DNA of 64,000 nt from Natronorubrum tibetense GA33 (GTDB lineage Archaea; Halobacteriota; Halobacteria; Halobacteriales; Natrialbaceae). The stretch covers positions 1,341,101 to 1,405,100 of the forward strand of contig NZ_KB913017.1 of assembly GCF_000383975.1 (NCBI RefSeq). Reading direction: 5' to 3'. Positions within the stretch are counted from its first letter, which is position 1. Each line of letters begins with the position of its first letter. Both the position numbers and the translations under genes were made by a program. Below are positions 33,242 to 43,120 of the stretch, piece by piece. The notes below the pieces were generated by a model, which searched no databases, was not told where the DNA came from, and worked only from the letters and a program-made list of their open reading frames with translations.

Positions 33242-34372
33242 ATGGTGGATGACCCCGACGGGGGGATGTTGTCGTGGGACGAGTCCGTGTTCAAGAACGA
33301 ACACGTCTTCGAAATCGACTACGTTCCCGAGACGTTCAAGCACCGCGAGGGCCAGACCCAGAGCCTGACGTACGCGTTACGTCCGGCAGTGCGAGGGTCG
33401 CGACCGCTGAACGTCGTGGTCCGCGGACCGCCCGGAACTGGCAAGACCACGTCCATTCAGAAACTGTTCGACGAGGTCGGCGCTCAGACCAGCGACGTCC
33501 GGACGATTCGCGTCAACTGCCAGGTCAACGCGACGCGCTACTCGGTGTTCTCGAGGCTGTTCGAGGGTACCTTCGACTACGAACCGCCCTCCTCGGGAAT
33601 CTCCTTCAAGAAGCTGTTCGGCCAAATCGCCGAGAAACTCGTCGAGGAGGACAAGGTACTCGTCGTCGCCTTAGACGATATCAACTACCTTTTCTACGAG
33701 AACGAGGCCTCGGACACGCTGTACTCGCTGCTCCGTGCTCACGAGGAGTACCCCGGTGCAAAGATCGGCGTCGTCGTCGTCTCTTCCGACCCCGCACTGA
33801 ACGTCATCGACGAACTCGACTCGAGAGTCCAGAGCGTTTTCCGACCCGAGGACGTCTACTTCCCGGTCTACGACCAGCCCGAGATCGTCGATATCCTCTC
33901 CGAACGCGTCACACGCGGCTTCCACGACGGCGTCATCTCGAGAGAGACGCTGGAACACGTCGCCGACCTCACCGCCGATAGCGGCGATCTCCGGGTCGGC
34001 ATCGACCTGCTCCGACGGGCCGGCCTGAACGCCGAAATGCGCGCCAGTCGCACCGTCGAGATGGAAGACGTCGAGAACGCCTACGAGAAGTCCAAGTATA
34101 TCAACCTCTCCCGGAGCCTCTCGGGGCTCACCGACACCGAACGGGCCTTGCTCGAGGTGATCGCCCACAACGACGGCGATCAGGCCGGCGACGTCTACGA
34201 GGCGTTCCGCGACCGAACCGATCTCGGCTACACGCGCTACTCGGAGATCGTCAACAAACTCGACCAGCTCGGGCTGATCGACGCCGACTACGCGGAGGTC
34301 GACGGCCGCGGTCGCTCGCGATCGCTCTCGTTGTCCTACGAGAAAGACGCGGTGCTCGACCGACTCGAGTGA
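33242..34372 (+). CDS. orc: Orc1/Cdc6-type replication initiator
   Basis: 376 residues from the ATG at 33242; upstream in-frame sequence is not conserved in type and lies before the TATA box. AAA+ ATPase features: Walker A GPPGTGKTT at residues 62-70, Walker B VVALDDINYL near 143, sensor 1 VVVVSSDP near 180, and sensor 2 in DSGDLRVGIDLLRRAG near 250. The C-terminal 80 residues are a winged helix that binds origin DNA. It belongs to the Cdc6/Orc1 family, of which haloarchaea have many. No origin repeats are recognised beside it. Confidence 0.93.
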   Translation: MVDDPDGGMLSWDESVFKNEHVFEIDYVPETFKHREGQTQSLTYALRPAVRGSRPLNVVVRGPPGTGKTTSIQKLFDEVGAQTSDVRTIRVNCQVNATRYSVFSRLFEGTFDYEPPSSGISFKKLFGQIAEKLVEEDKVLVVALDDINYLFYENEASDTLYSLLRAHEEYPGAKIGVVVVSSDPALNVIDELDSRVQSVFRPEDVYFPVYDQPEIVDILSERVTRGFHDGVISRETLEHVADLTADSGDLRVGIDLLRRAGLNAEMRASRTVEMEDVENAYEKSKYINLSRSLSGLTDTERALLEVIAHNDGDQAGDVYEAFRDRTDLGYTRYSEIVNKLDQLGLIDADYAEVDGRGRSRSLSLSYEKDAVLDRLE

Positions 34373-34382
34373 GCCGCCGTTT

Positions 34383-36410
34383 CTAGACGCCCCAGATGAG
34401 AACGATACCGATCGTCGTCACGACCGCCAGCAGGAGCTGTAGCGGTCCGCCGACTTTGACAAAGTCGGTGAATTTGTACCCGCCCGGTCCGTAGACCATC
34501 AGATTCGTCTGATAGCCGACCGGCGTCATGAACGAGGTCGCGGAGGCGAACATCACCACCAGGAGAAACGAGAACGGCGTTGCGCCCAGGCTCCCGGCCG
34601 CGTCGACCGCCACGGGGAGCATCAACACGACCGTCGCGACGGGGGTGATGACGTTCGCGAGGAGTCCCGTCACGATGGAGAACAGTAACAGGACTGCGAC
34701 GAGCGGAAGGAATGCGGCGGTCGAAACCAGCGCGGTAGCGATGATCTGGGAGCCGCCGGTCGCTTCGAGGGCGGCACCGAGGGGAATCACCCCCGCGAGC
34801 AAGAACACGATGTTCCACGAGACGGCGTCGTACGCGTCGGTGGTCGACAGACACCCGGTGACGATCATGAGGAAGACGCCGGCGAACGCCGCGATGGCGA
34901 TGGAAACGAGACCGAGCGCGGCGGTGGCGACCACGCCGGCCATGATCCCGAGCGCGAGCGGCGTCTTCGGCGACAACGGCGCGACGTCGTCGGCCCCCTC
35001 CTCGAGCAGTCGGTCGACGGCGTCCTCGTCGACGACGACGAGATCGCCGGTTTCGGTCGTGTGTTCGATCGTTCCGGGAACCGTCTGGACCAGGAGAAGG
35101 TCGCCGGCCCGAAGTCGGACCTCGCCGAGATCGGTCCGGAGCAACTCGCCCTCGCGACGGATCGCCAGCACGGTCGTCCGGTAGAACTCGCGGAGACGCG
35201 TCTCGGAGAGTCTCTTCCCGACGAACGACGACTTCGGTGGAACGATCGCTTTGGCGAGCACTCCCTCACCTCCGGACTCGTCGAACGTCTCCTCGGTGAC
35301 CGGCTTCCGGGGGAGTTGGTGGACGCCCTGGTTCCCGGCGAAACGGTTGACCGCCTGCAGCGTGCCATGGACCGCGAGCACGTCGCCCTCCCGGATTCGC
35401 CGGTCCGTTTCGATCGCGACGAACGCCTCGTCGCTCCGGTGAGGTCGCTCGACGGAAGCGTCGGTTTCGGCTCGCACTTCGACGCTTCCGTCATGAGCGT
35501 GTTGCTGGTCGCGCGCCGTTTCACCGAGGGGCGCGGTGTCGTCCCTCGGCACCGCGCCGTCACCGTCGTACTGGAGCACGCGCTCGCCTGCTTCGGGCCC
35601 CGCGTCGCGGTCGCCGTTTCGACGGACCTGTAGAATGCGAACGTCCGCTTCGGTTCGCTCCTCGAGTTCGTCGACCCTGAGCCCGACCGGTTCCGAATCC
35701 GCACCGACGCGGACGTGAGCGAGGTGGTCCTCGAGGTCGAACTCTTCGACGAGATCCGCGTCGACGGGGATCCGTGCGGGCGTCAGCCACCGGCCGACAG
35801 TCATGAGGTAGCCGAGGCCGACGGCCAGAATCACGATGCCGAGGAGGGTGAATTCGAACATGCCGATGGGACCTCGTCCGAGCAGGTCGACGGCGAACTC
35901 GCTGGCGAGCAGGTTCGTCGACGTGCCGACGAGCGTCAGGGTGCCGCCGAGAATCGCCGCGTACGAGAGTGGCAACAGCAGCTTCGACGGAGAGACGCCG
36001 GTCTTCTCGGCGAGATCCGAGATCATCGGGATGAAAATCGCGACCACCGGCGTGTTGTTGATGAACCCCGCGATCGGCCCCGTCGTCGCGATCGTCGCCG
36101 CCAGCGCGCGCGTTTCGTCCCCGTTCGTAAACGCCGCGAGCGAGAGTCCGAGCCGCTGGACGACCCCCGTCCGCTGGATGCCCGCACTGAGCATATACAT
36201 CGCGACAATCGTGACCGTCGCCGTGTTAGCAAAGCCCGAGATCGCCTCCCGGTGGCCGACGCCGGTCAACGGCTCGAGGACCGCCAGCGCGACGATGATC
36301 CCGATTGCCGTCACGTCGTTCGGGATGAGTTCCGACACGAACAGTACGAGCGCGACGGCGATGAGTCCGAATACCACCAGTGCACCTGCGGGGACGTCCG
36401 CACCGATCAT
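34383..36410 (-). CDS. SLC13-family permease with two RCK_C (TrkA-C) domains
   Basis: 675 residues. N-terminal helices (about 1-190) and C-terminal helices (about 470-675) form the divalent-anion:sodium symporter fold with two inverted repeats; paired NTPV-type (FINNTPVVAIFIP) and 'NVITPVATVVLMLP' loops mark the re-entrant substrate sites. Between them lie two TrkA-C domains (about 210-450), a regulatory ligand-binding module. A polar insert (about 280-330) splits the first. Likely substrates are sulfate or dicarboxylates. It converges with orc, leaving 10 bp. Confidence 0.85.
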   Translation of the reverse strand: MIGADVPAGALVVFGLIAVALVLFVSELIPNDVTAIGIIVALAVLEPLTGVGHREAISGFANTATVTIVAMYMLSAGIQRTGVVQRLGLSLAAFTNGDETRALAATIATTGPIAGFINNTPVVAIFIPMISDLAEKTGVSPSKLLLPLSYAAILGGTLTLVGTSTNLLASEFAVDLLGRGPIGMFEFTLLGIVILAVGLGYLMTVGRWLTPARIPVDADLVEEFDLEDHLAHVRVGADSEPVGLRVDELEERTEADVRILQVRRNGDRDAGPEAGERVLQYDGDGAVPRDDTAPLGETARDQQHAHDGSVEVRAETDASVERPHRSDEAFVAIETDRRIREGDVLAVHGTLQAVNRFAGNQGVHQLPRKPVTEETFDESGGEGVLAKAIVPPKSSFVGKRLSETRLREFYRTTVLAIRREGELLRTDLGEVRLRAGDLLLVQTVPGTIEHTTETGDLVVVDEDAVDRLLEEGADDVAPLSPKTPLALGIMAGVVATAALGLVSIAIAAFAGVFLMIVTGCLSTTDAYDAVSWNIVFLLAGVIPLGAALEATGGSQIIATALVSTAAFLPLVAVLLLFSIVTGLLANVITPVATVVLMLPVAVDAAGSLGATPFSFLLVVMFASATSFMTPVGYQTNLMVYGPGGYKFTDFVKVGGPLQLLLAVVTTIGIVLIWGV

Positions 36411-36875
36411 CGTCCGCGCTCCGGCCGACGTCCGTCAGTCATCGCTCGTGTATGTCTGCTGGCGGTAAATCTATGTTTGGGTGTACAGGTGCTCGATTCG
36501 TAGGACTCCCGAGAGCAATGCTCAGATGCTCGCGGTGCCTTCGGTTCCGAGTTCGTCCTCAAATTCGAGGGCGTCGAGGGCTTCTTCGACGAGTCGACGC
36601 CGGAGGAAACGTCGCCAGTGAATCCGCTGTTGCAGTAGCATCGAGGAGAGGAACGGGCGTAGCGAACGCGACGGACTCGAGGCGAGACTCGAGCACATCG
36701 ACGACGAGGACGAACGCAATGATCTGCGAGAGCGGCTCGAGGAACTCGATCTCGAGGCGGCGATTCCGGAGACGGGACCGGGCGCGCGGAGCTGATGCTG
36801 CCGCTCCCGTCGATTCAGTTGTGAAAAAGGAGACGAGGGTGTGTAGTCGAACGAGAGCGGGTCACTGATCCCGGA
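36411..36875. other. Gap between SLC13 and membrane-protein genes
   Basis: 465 bp without an intact gene. The first 90 bp are likely the SLC13 promoter. The central part shows coding-like base use on the plus strand but with a frame break (see the separate pseudogene entry). The last 80 bp, GTGAAAAAGGAGACGAG onward, carry the end of the minus-strand gene's transcript. Confidence 0.4.
36504..36795 (+). pseudogene. Possible frameshifted gene remnant
   Basis: Two plus-strand open frames abut with a +1 shift. The first (36504-36635) reads GAFGSEFVLKFEGVEGFFDE and ends PVNPLLQ-stop; the second (from about 36631 to the TGA at 36793) reads RLEHIDDEDERNDLRERLEE and ends IPETGPGARS. Both have the acidic, GC3-rich composition of genuine haloarchaeal genes, and neither has a good start. 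I do not recognise the family. A short minus-strand frame over the first half (ending GTEGTASI) is the competing reading. Confidence 0.35.
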
Positions 36876-37886
36876 TCAGCGCTGGGAACTTCTGAGGATC
36901 AGCGGCCCGATCGCGAGCGTCCGCTTCGCGGCGGTCGCGATCCGCAACACGTACGCGGTGAGGAGGAAAAACGGGATGAGCGTAATCGTAAAGCCGACCG
37001 CGACGATCCACAGCACGTTCTCGACACCAGCAGTCGTGCCGGGGGCCGTCGACGCGTCGACGAACGTGAACACCGATCCGGCGACCAGCAGCGCTGGCAT
37101 CGCCACGTAGAGGATGAGCCGCGAAAGATCGATGAGTTCCCACTGGAAGTACAGCGTCTTGACGTGCTCGCGGGCCGGTCCGAACATGACGAGCGCCGTC
37201 CGGAGCTCGTCGATAGCGTCCCGGTGGTCGTCGTCCAGTGCGTCTTCGTAGTCGTCCTCTAAGCGCTCGAGTTGAAAGATCTTCCAGGAGTAGTTGTAGT
37301 CGAGGGCCGCGTTCAGCACCTCGAAGGTGCCGAACTGCGCGCCGTCGAGCTTTTCGCGAACGGTGTCGGCGTTGCCGGTTAGGCTCTCGGTGAATTCCTC
37401 GACCTCGTCGGCCAACTCTTGATCATCGACGCCATCGACCGATGCCTGAAACTGCTCCGCTCGCGAGTCGGTAGCGTTGATGAGATTTCGTAACAGAGCC
37501 GAGGGATCCGCCGGCGACGGCTTCCCGACGAGATCAGTGACGTGATCCCGGAAATCCATCGTCTCGCTCATTCGACGGTGTTGCTCCCCGAGGGGGCCGT
37601 TCTCCTCGGAGATGATGAGCTGGCTGATCGTGACGACCAGCGTGACGCCGGTGATGAGCGCCCCGATCATCGCCGAGAACAGCGTCTCGATGACGCCGCG
37701 CTCCTCGAGCAGTACCGAAAGCGGGGGCTCGAGCTGCGAGCCGACGCCGACGAAGAGGGCGAAGAAGACGACCGAGAGCACGACGGTCACGATCGTCCGG
37801 TTCGCACTGAGCAACAACCAGAGCTTGAGCCGACTCTCGTCGGCCCGCTCGCGCATAGTGTCCTGCGTACTGACCTTGTCACTCAT
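36876..37886 (-). CDS. Four-helix membrane protein of unknown function
   Basis: 336 residues. Two membrane helices near residues 30-50 and 70-93 are followed by a long soluble, acidic helical domain (about 95-255), then two more helices near 262-282 and 290-315. The topology resembles bestrophin-like or DUF-type channels only loosely, and no signature is visible. Its start overlaps the stop of the DUF4177 gene by 8 bp, so they are co-transcribed and probably coupled. Confidence 0.7.
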   Translation of the reverse strand: MSDKVSTQDTMRERADESRLKLWLLLSANRTIVTVVLSVVFFALFVGVGSQLEPPLSVLLEERGVIETLFSAMIGALITGVTLVVTISQLIISEENGPLGEQHRRMSETMDFRDHVTDLVGKPSPADPSALLRNLINATDSRAEQFQASVDGVDDQELADEVEEFTESLTGNADTVREKLDGAQFGTFEVLNAALDYNYSWKIFQLERLEDDYEDALDDDHRDAIDELRTALVMFGPAREHVKTLYFQWELIDLSRLILYVAMPALLVAGSVFTFVDASTAPGTTAGVENVLWIVAVGFTITLIPFFLLTAYVLRIATAAKRTLAIGPLILRSSQR

Positions 37887-38082
37887 CGGTAGCGCTCCCG
37901 GGTCGCTTGAAAACGAGGTACTTCGTCCCGCCGCCAGTGTACTCGATAGTCGACACCAGTTCCCAACCGTCGGCGCCCAACTCGTTCAACTCCTTCGAGG
38001 GGTCGACGGCCTCCTCCATCGTCGGCCCGCGCGGCGGTTCGATGACCATGTACTCCCACGACGAACCGGCTGCGTGACTCAT
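37879..38082 (-). CDS. DUF4177 domain protein
   Basis: 67 residues from the ATG at 38082. The DUF4177 pattern is plain: SSWEYMVIEP at the start, LNELGADGWELVSTIEY in the middle and GGTKYLVFKRP at the end. The family is a small alpha/beta fold of unknown role. An in-frame start at 38109 is possible but lies upstream of a run without conserved sequence. It is the first gene of a two-gene unit with the overlapping membrane protein. Confidence 0.8.
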   Translation of the reverse strand: MSHAAGSSWEYMVIEPPRGPTMEEAVDPSKELNELGADGWELVSTIEYTGGGTKYLVFKRPGSATDE

Positions 38083-38211
38083 GGGCGGATCCTCTACGGA
38101 GCGACGCAAAAGGGTCGTGCGGTGATACGCCGGGTCGAGGGGGCTTGGCGCCTCGAGCCGTCCGGCATCGAACGCGCTCGAGTCAGCTGCCGGCGGGTCG
38201 TCGACGACCGG

Positions 38212-38478
38212 TCAGGCCTGATCGATCGTCTCGCGGTAGTCTTCGGTCGTCTCGATGGCCGAGTCGACCTTGTCCTTCGTGTTCCCATCGGCTTGCTGGC
38301 TAACCTGTCGAAGCGTGTTGAGCCGCTCGTCGAGGATCGCATGATCGGGTGCCGTATCGCTCATCGTGTAGTCGGCGAAGGCCTCGGCCGTTTCGCGAAT
38401 GTCGTCACGGACGTCGTCGTCTGCGGATTTGGCCGCTTCCTCGAGATCGTCGCGCGCCTGCTGGAGTTGTGCTGTCAT
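38212..38478 (-). CDS. Small helical haloarchaeal protein (DUF7553 type)
   Basis: 88 residues from the ATG at 38478. It is almost entirely helical and acidic: LQQARDDLEEAAKSADDDVRDDIRE (heptad-like), then 'DHAILDERLNTLRQV' and a C-terminal helix. The pattern matches a small haloarchaeal family (DUF7553) of unknown function. An upstream in-frame extension is Cys- and Arg-rich and is rejected. Confidence 0.65.
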   Translation of the reverse strand: MTAQLQQARDDLEEAAKSADDDVRDDIRETAEAFADYTMSDTAPDHAILDERLNTLRQVSQQADGNTKDKVDSAIETTEDYRETIDQA

Positions 38479-38725
38479 ATCCGGAGTCAGTACGAGACGA
38501 CGCATAACGATTGGGCGAGCAATGGCCACGTCCGGCCGACGACAGCAAGAGGAATCGGCACCGTCGGTCGTGTCGAGGCGCTCGAGCACGGCAGACGGCG
38601 AGCAGTACGGTCTGCCTTCCACAGGAAAGGGTATCGTACGCTGTGACTGTCGGCGAGAAACCGCGCGAGTACCAGCCTTACTGACTGACGCCTTCTTTAT
38701 CTCACCACACCACTCCTATATTGTC

Positions 38726-39586
38726 ATGCGAGTATCACGAAGAACGGCACTGAAATCGATAGGCATTGCGGGGGGACTCGCGGCAGTTCCAACCACGGTG
38801 TACGCACGCGGCGAACACTCCGACGACGAACGGAAGCCAATGAACGACGAACCCGAAGAAAAGCCGCCGGCTCCCGGAGCTGCGGTCCGCGTCGCCCACT
38901 TCTCACCGGACGCACCAGCCGTCGACGTGCTCGTAGACGGGGATCAGGTGCTCTCGAATTTCGATTACGGCGAGGTGTCGCCGTACCTCGAGATCGAACC
39001 CGGAACCTACCAGGTCACGATCACCGCGGCCGGCGATCCGGGCACGGTGGTATTCGACGACCAAGTCGACGTCGGAGAGGCGTTCTACACCGTCGCAGCG
39101 ATCGGCGAACTCGGCGCCGAGACGTTCCGGCCGGAGATCCTCGTCGACGCCGAGCCGCTGCCGGAGGACGCGGAGGCCGGCTCGGCGTTCGTCCGCGTCG
39201 CACACTTCTCGCCCGACGCGCCTGCGGTCGACATCTACGCCGACGACGCACCCCTCGTCGAGAACGTATCCTTCGGCGACGTCTCCGACTACCTCGCCGT
39301 CCCCGCCGGCGAGTACACCCTCTCGATTCGACCGGCGGGCGACCCCGAGACCGAAGTGGCGTCGTTCGACGTCGCGCTCGAGGCGGACAGGCCCTACACC
39401 GGCTACGCCATCGGCTACTTCGAGCCGCCGGCGGACGTGACGGACCGGGACTTTACCGTGGAACCGGCGATCGACGGGCCGATGGCTGCCGAAGAAGACG
39501 AACACTCGGCCGGCGAAGACGACTATGCGATGGACGACAAAGAGAAGCCGGCGGCCGACGAGAAAGCGAAGTCAACAGCCGACTAG
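38726..39586 (+). CDS. Tat-exported DUF4397 protein with two repeats
   Basis: 286 residues from the ATG at 38726. The twin-arginine signal VSRRTALKSIGIAGG predicts export, with cleavage after a TVYARG-like site and no lipobox Cys. Two DUF4397 repeats follow: VRVAHFSPDAPAVDVLVDGD (about residue 52) and VRVAHFSPDAPAVDIYADDA (about 154). The domain is a beta-sandwich seen in cell-surface proteins, sometimes called collagen-like/fasciclin-associated. The last 45 residues are Asp/Glu/Lys-rich and repetitive. TATA-like CTATATTG lies directly before the ATG. Confidence 0.85.
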   Translation: MRVSRRTALKSIGIAGGLAAVPTTVYARGEHSDDERKPMNDEPEEKPPAPGAAVRVAHFSPDAPAVDVLVDGDQVLSNFDYGEVSPYLEIEPGTYQVTITAAGDPGTVVFDDQVDVGEAFYTVAAIGELGAETFRPEILVDAEPLPEDAEAGSAFVRVAHFSPDAPAVDIYADDAPLVENVSFGDVSDYLAVPAGEYTLSIRPAGDPETEVASFDVALEADRPYTGYAIGYFEPPADVTDRDFTVEPAIDGPMAAEEDEHSAGEDDYAMDDKEKPAADEKAKSTAD

Positions 39587-39759
39587 ACGTGTTAGCGACG
39601 GCTGACGAGTGGTGAGGTTCCGCGGCTCCCGCCGTGGACGTTCACGCTCCTGTTGCGACAGAGTCACGGATCGGTCGGCGTTCCGGCTCGGAGACGGTCG
39701 CGACCTGTTCCCGCGACGCATGCGAGCGCGTAAAGTGCCTCGAACCCCTGATGCCGACA

Positions 39760-41814
39760 ATGAGTGAGACTCGAGGCCCCCTCCAGCCGGACCGTCCCGA
39801 CGTGGACCGACCGTTCGAGGTCGACGCGCCCTTCGACCCCGCGGGCGACCAGCCCGAGGCGATCGAGCAGTTAGCCGCGGGCTATCAGTCGGGGATGGAC
39901 AAACAGACCTTACTCGGGGTGACCGGCTCGGGGAAGACGAACACCGTCTCCTGGGTGATGGAGGAGGTCCAGAAGCCGACGCTCGTCATCGCCCACAACA
40001 AGACGTTGGCGGCCCAGCTGTACGAGGAGTTCCGGAACCTCTTCCCGGAGAACGCCGTCGAGTACTTCGTCTCCTACTACGACTACTACCAGCCCGAGGC
40101 CTACGTCGAGGCCAGCGACACCTACATCGACAAGGACGCCTCGATCAACGACGAGATCGACCGCCTGCGCCACTCCGCGACGCGCTCGCTCCTGACGCGC
40201 GAGGACGTGATCGTCGTCGCCTCGGTCTCCGCGATCTACGGCCTCGGTGACCCCCGGAACTACATCGACATGTCCCTGCGACTCGAGGTCGGCGAGGAAG
40301 TCGGCCGCGACGAGTTGCTCAAACGGCTGGTCGACCTGAACTACGAGCGCAACGACGTCGACTTCACGCAAGGCACCTTCCGCGTTCGGGGCGACACCGT
40401 CGAGATCTACCCGATGTACGGCCGCTACGCCGTTCGCGTCGAACTCTGGGGCGACGAGATCGATCGCATGGTCAAGGTCGACCCCCTCGAGGGCAAGACC
40501 CAGGGCGACCAGCAGGCCGTCCTGATCCACCCGGCGGAGCACTACTCGATTCCGGAGACGAAACTCGAGAACGCGATGGACGAGATTCGGGACGATCTGA
40601 ACTCACGGATTTCGTACTTCGAGCGCAAGGGCGACATGATCTCGGCCCAACGCATCGACGAGCGGACGACGTTCGACCTCGAGATGATGCAGGAGACGGG
40701 CTACTGCTCGGGGATCGAGAACTACTCGCTGTACCTCTCGGATCGGGAATCGGGCGAGGCCCCCTACACCCTGCTCGACTACTTCCCGGACGACTTCCTG
40801 ACCGTGGTCGATGAGTCCCACGTTACGCTGCCACAGGTCCGCGGCCAGTACGCCGGCGACAAGTCCCGAAAGGATTCGTTGGTCGAGAACGGCTTTCGCC
40901 TTCCCACGGCCTACGACAACCGGCCGCTCACCTTCGAGGAGTTCCAGAAGAAAACCGACCAGACGCTGTACGTCTCTGCCACGCCGGGCGACTACGAGCG
41001 CGAGGAGAGCGAGCAGATCGTCGAACAGATCGTTCGACCGACCCACCTCGTCGATCCGGCGATCGAAATCGCAGACGCCACCGGACAGGTCGACGACCTC
41101 ATGGACCGCATCGACGGCCGCATCGAACGCGACGAGCGAACGCTCGTGACGACGCTCACGAAACGAATGGCCGAGGATCTGACCGAGTATCTCGAGGAGT
41201 CCGGCGTCGACGTCGCCTACATGCACGACGAGACGGACACCTTAGAGCGCCATGAGATCATCCGATCGCTCCGACTGGGCGAGATCGACGTGCTCGTCGG
41301 GATCAACCTCCTTCGGGAAGGCCTGGACATCCCCGAGGTGAGCCTCGTGGCGATCCTCGACGCCGACCAGGAGGGGTTCCTCCGGAGCGAAACCACGCTC
41401 GTCCAGACGATGGGTCGTGCGGCCCGGAACGTCAACGGCGAGGTCGTCCTCTACGCCGACGAGCCCTCGAACGCGATGGAGTCCGCCATCGAGGAGACCC
41501 AACGCCGCCGCGAGATTCAGCGCGAGTACAATGAGGAACACGGCCTCGAGCCGACGACCATCGAGAAGGACGTCGGCGAGGCAAACTTACCCGGGAGCAA
41601 GACGGACACCTCGAGCGTCTCCGGCAAGGACCTCGCGGACGAAAACGAAGCCGCCCGTTACATCGAGGAACTCGAGGACCGGATGGAGGAGGCCGCGGGC
41701 AACCTCGAGTTCGAACTGGCGGCCGACATTCGAGATCGAATTCGAGAGGTCCGCGAGGAGTTCGAACTCGAGGGCGGCGACGAGGGAATCGCACCGCCGT
41801 CCGAGGAGTTCTGA
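39760..41814 (+). CDS. uvrB: Excinuclease ABC subunit B
   Basis: 684 residues. UvrB verifies DNA damage and positions UvrC in nucleotide excision repair. Walker A is [10 protein letters not shown] near residue 51, the beta-hairpin [10 protein letters not shown] near 108, the DEAH-like DESH near 352, motifs [13 protein letters not shown] and QTMGRAARN near 525-560, and the UVR domain ([21 protein letters not shown]) near the end. The ATG at 39760 is chosen; ATG 39751 is also possible. uvrC lies 2.3 kb downstream on the other strand. Confidence 0.96.
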   Translation: MSETRGPLQPDRPDVDRPFEVDAPFDPAGDQPEAIEQLAAGYQSGMDKQTLLGVTGSGKTNTVSWVMEEVQKPTLVIAHNKTLAAQLYEEFRNLFPENAVEYFVSYYDYYQPEAYVEASDTYIDKDASINDEIDRLRHSATRSLLTREDVIVVASVSAIYGLGDPRNYIDMSLRLEVGEEVGRDELLKRLVDLNYERNDVDFTQGTFRVRGDTVEIYPMYGRYAVRVELWGDEIDRMVKVDPLEGKTQGDQQAVLIHPAEHYSIPETKLENAMDEIRDDLNSRISYFERKGDMISAQRIDERTTFDLEMMQETGYCSGIENYSLYLSDRESGEAPYTLLDYFPDDFLTVVDESHVTLPQVRGQYAGDKSRKDSLVENGFRLPTAYDNRPLTFEEFQKKTDQTLYVSATPGDYEREESEQIVEQIVRPTHLVDPAIEIADATGQVDDLMDRIDGRIERDERTLVTTLTKRMAEDLTEYLEESGVDVAYMHDETDTLERHEIIRSLRLGEIDVLVGINLLREGLDIPEVSLVAILDADQEGFLRSETTLVQTMGRAARNVNGEVVLYADEPSNAMESAIEETQRRREIQREYNEEHGLEPTTIEKDVGEANLPGSKTDTSSVSGKDLADENEAARYIEELEDRMEEAAGNLEFELAADIRDRIREVREEFELEGGDEGIAPPSEEF

Positions 41815-41898
41815 GCGCGGAACCGAGCGATCGTCGCGTCCCGTCAGTTGTCGATCACATTCACCGTACTTATTATTCATTGCTGAGCTGTAGGGATC

Positions 41899-43101
41899 AT
41901 GAACCACTCGAGACGTCGAGTTCTCCTGACGGGTGCTGCGGCGACGGTGACCGCCAGCGCCGGCTGTACGAGTCTGCTGGACGGCGAGAACGGGGGAACG
42001 GCGGACGATGGAAACGGTGGCGAGGGTGACAGTGACGAGGACGAAACGAGCGCCGGTGAAGACGATCCGGAAATCGCGGCCGGCGATTGGCCGTCCTTCC
42101 AGCGAACGGCGGCAAACGACGGCTACACGCCGTCGACAGCACCGACAGCGGAGCCGTCCGAACGGTGGTCGACGACGCTGTCGGGGAGCATCAGCGAGCA
42201 GGTCGCGGTCGTCGACGGCACCGTCTACGTCGCGACCGACGCCGGAACCGTCCACGCGCTCGATGCGGCCGACGGCGACGAGCGGTGGTCCGAGTCGCTC
42301 GAGGGCGGCCGGTCGCAGTCTCCGTGCGTAGTCGACGGCCTGATCGTCGTCGGCACCGAGGAGGACGAACTCGTCGCGCTGGACGCAGCCGACGGCGAGC
42401 GCGAGTGGACGACTGAACTGGCCGGTCCGGTCGCGGGGCCAACCGCGGCCGATGGAACCGTCTACGTCGGCACGAGCGACGAGCCGGTCGCCTACGCCAT
42501 CGACGCCGCCGACGGCGACGAGCAGTGGTCGGCGGAGTTGTCTCTGGACGCCGTCGACTATCCTGCCGTCGCCGACGACGCCGTCTACGTCGGCGTCGAG
42601 GAAGGACTGGACGGGCGGCTCCACGCGCTCGATCGGATCGACGGTTCGGAGGCCTGGCTCCACGAAGGCGCCCGCATGCAGTCGCCGACGCTGGTCAAGG
42701 ATGATATCGTCGCACCCTCGCTCACGGTGGAGCTTCTCACCCCCGACGGCGTCTCGCACGGAGGGTTCGGGTTCGCGGGCCACGTCATCTGGTCGCCGGC
42801 GGCGACGAGCAAAGCGGTGTTCGCGGGCTCGACCGGCGGTCGATTCGCGGCCTTCGAACGGGCCGACACCGGAACGGACTGGAACGTCGAAGTCGGTCGG
42901 CGGCCGATATCGGCCCCCGCGGTCACCGACGATGCAGTCTACCTGACCGCCGGCGAGCCGAAACTGGTGGCGCTCGCCGTCGGAACCGGCGATCGGCTGT
43001 GGGCTCGGTCGCTCGAGGGCGAGTTCGCGACCGGGCCGGCGGTAGCCGACGAGGCGGTCTTCGTCGGGACGGACGAGGGACGCCTCGTCGCGTTCGAGTG
43101 A
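41899..43101 (+). CDS. PQQ-type beta-propeller lipoprotein
   Basis: 400 residues. The Tat signal SRRRVLLTGAAA and lipobox SAGC give a lipid-anchored outer-face protein, followed by a 45-residue acidic linker. Repeated blades of PQQ/BamB type occur about every 40 residues: VDGTVYVATDAGTVHALDAADG, then VGTEEDELVALDAADGE and others. Such propellers bind ligands or act as scaffolds; a dehydrogenase role would need cofactor residues that are not evident. TATA-like GTACTTATTATTC lies about 30 nt upstream. Confidence 0.88.
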   Translation: MNHSRRRVLLTGAAATVTASAGCTSLLDGENGGTADDGNGGEGDSDEDETSAGEDDPEIAAGDWPSFQRTAANDGYTPSTAPTAEPSERWSTTLSGSISEQVAVVDGTVYVATDAGTVHALDAADGDERWSESLEGGRSQSPCVVDGLIVVGTEEDELVALDAADGEREWTTELAGPVAGPTAADGTVYVGTSDEPVAYAIDAADGDEQWSAELSLDAVDYPAVADDAVYVGVEEGLDGRLHALDRIDGSEAWLHEGARMQSPTLVKDDIVAPSLTVELLTPDGVSHGGFGFAGHVIWSPAATSKAVFAGSTGGRFAAFERADTGTDWNVEVGRRPISAPAVTDDAVYLTAGEPKLVALAVGTGDRLWARSLEGEFATGPAVADEAVFVGTDEGRLVAFE

Positions 43102-43120
43102 CTCGCAGCCGACGCGGGAC

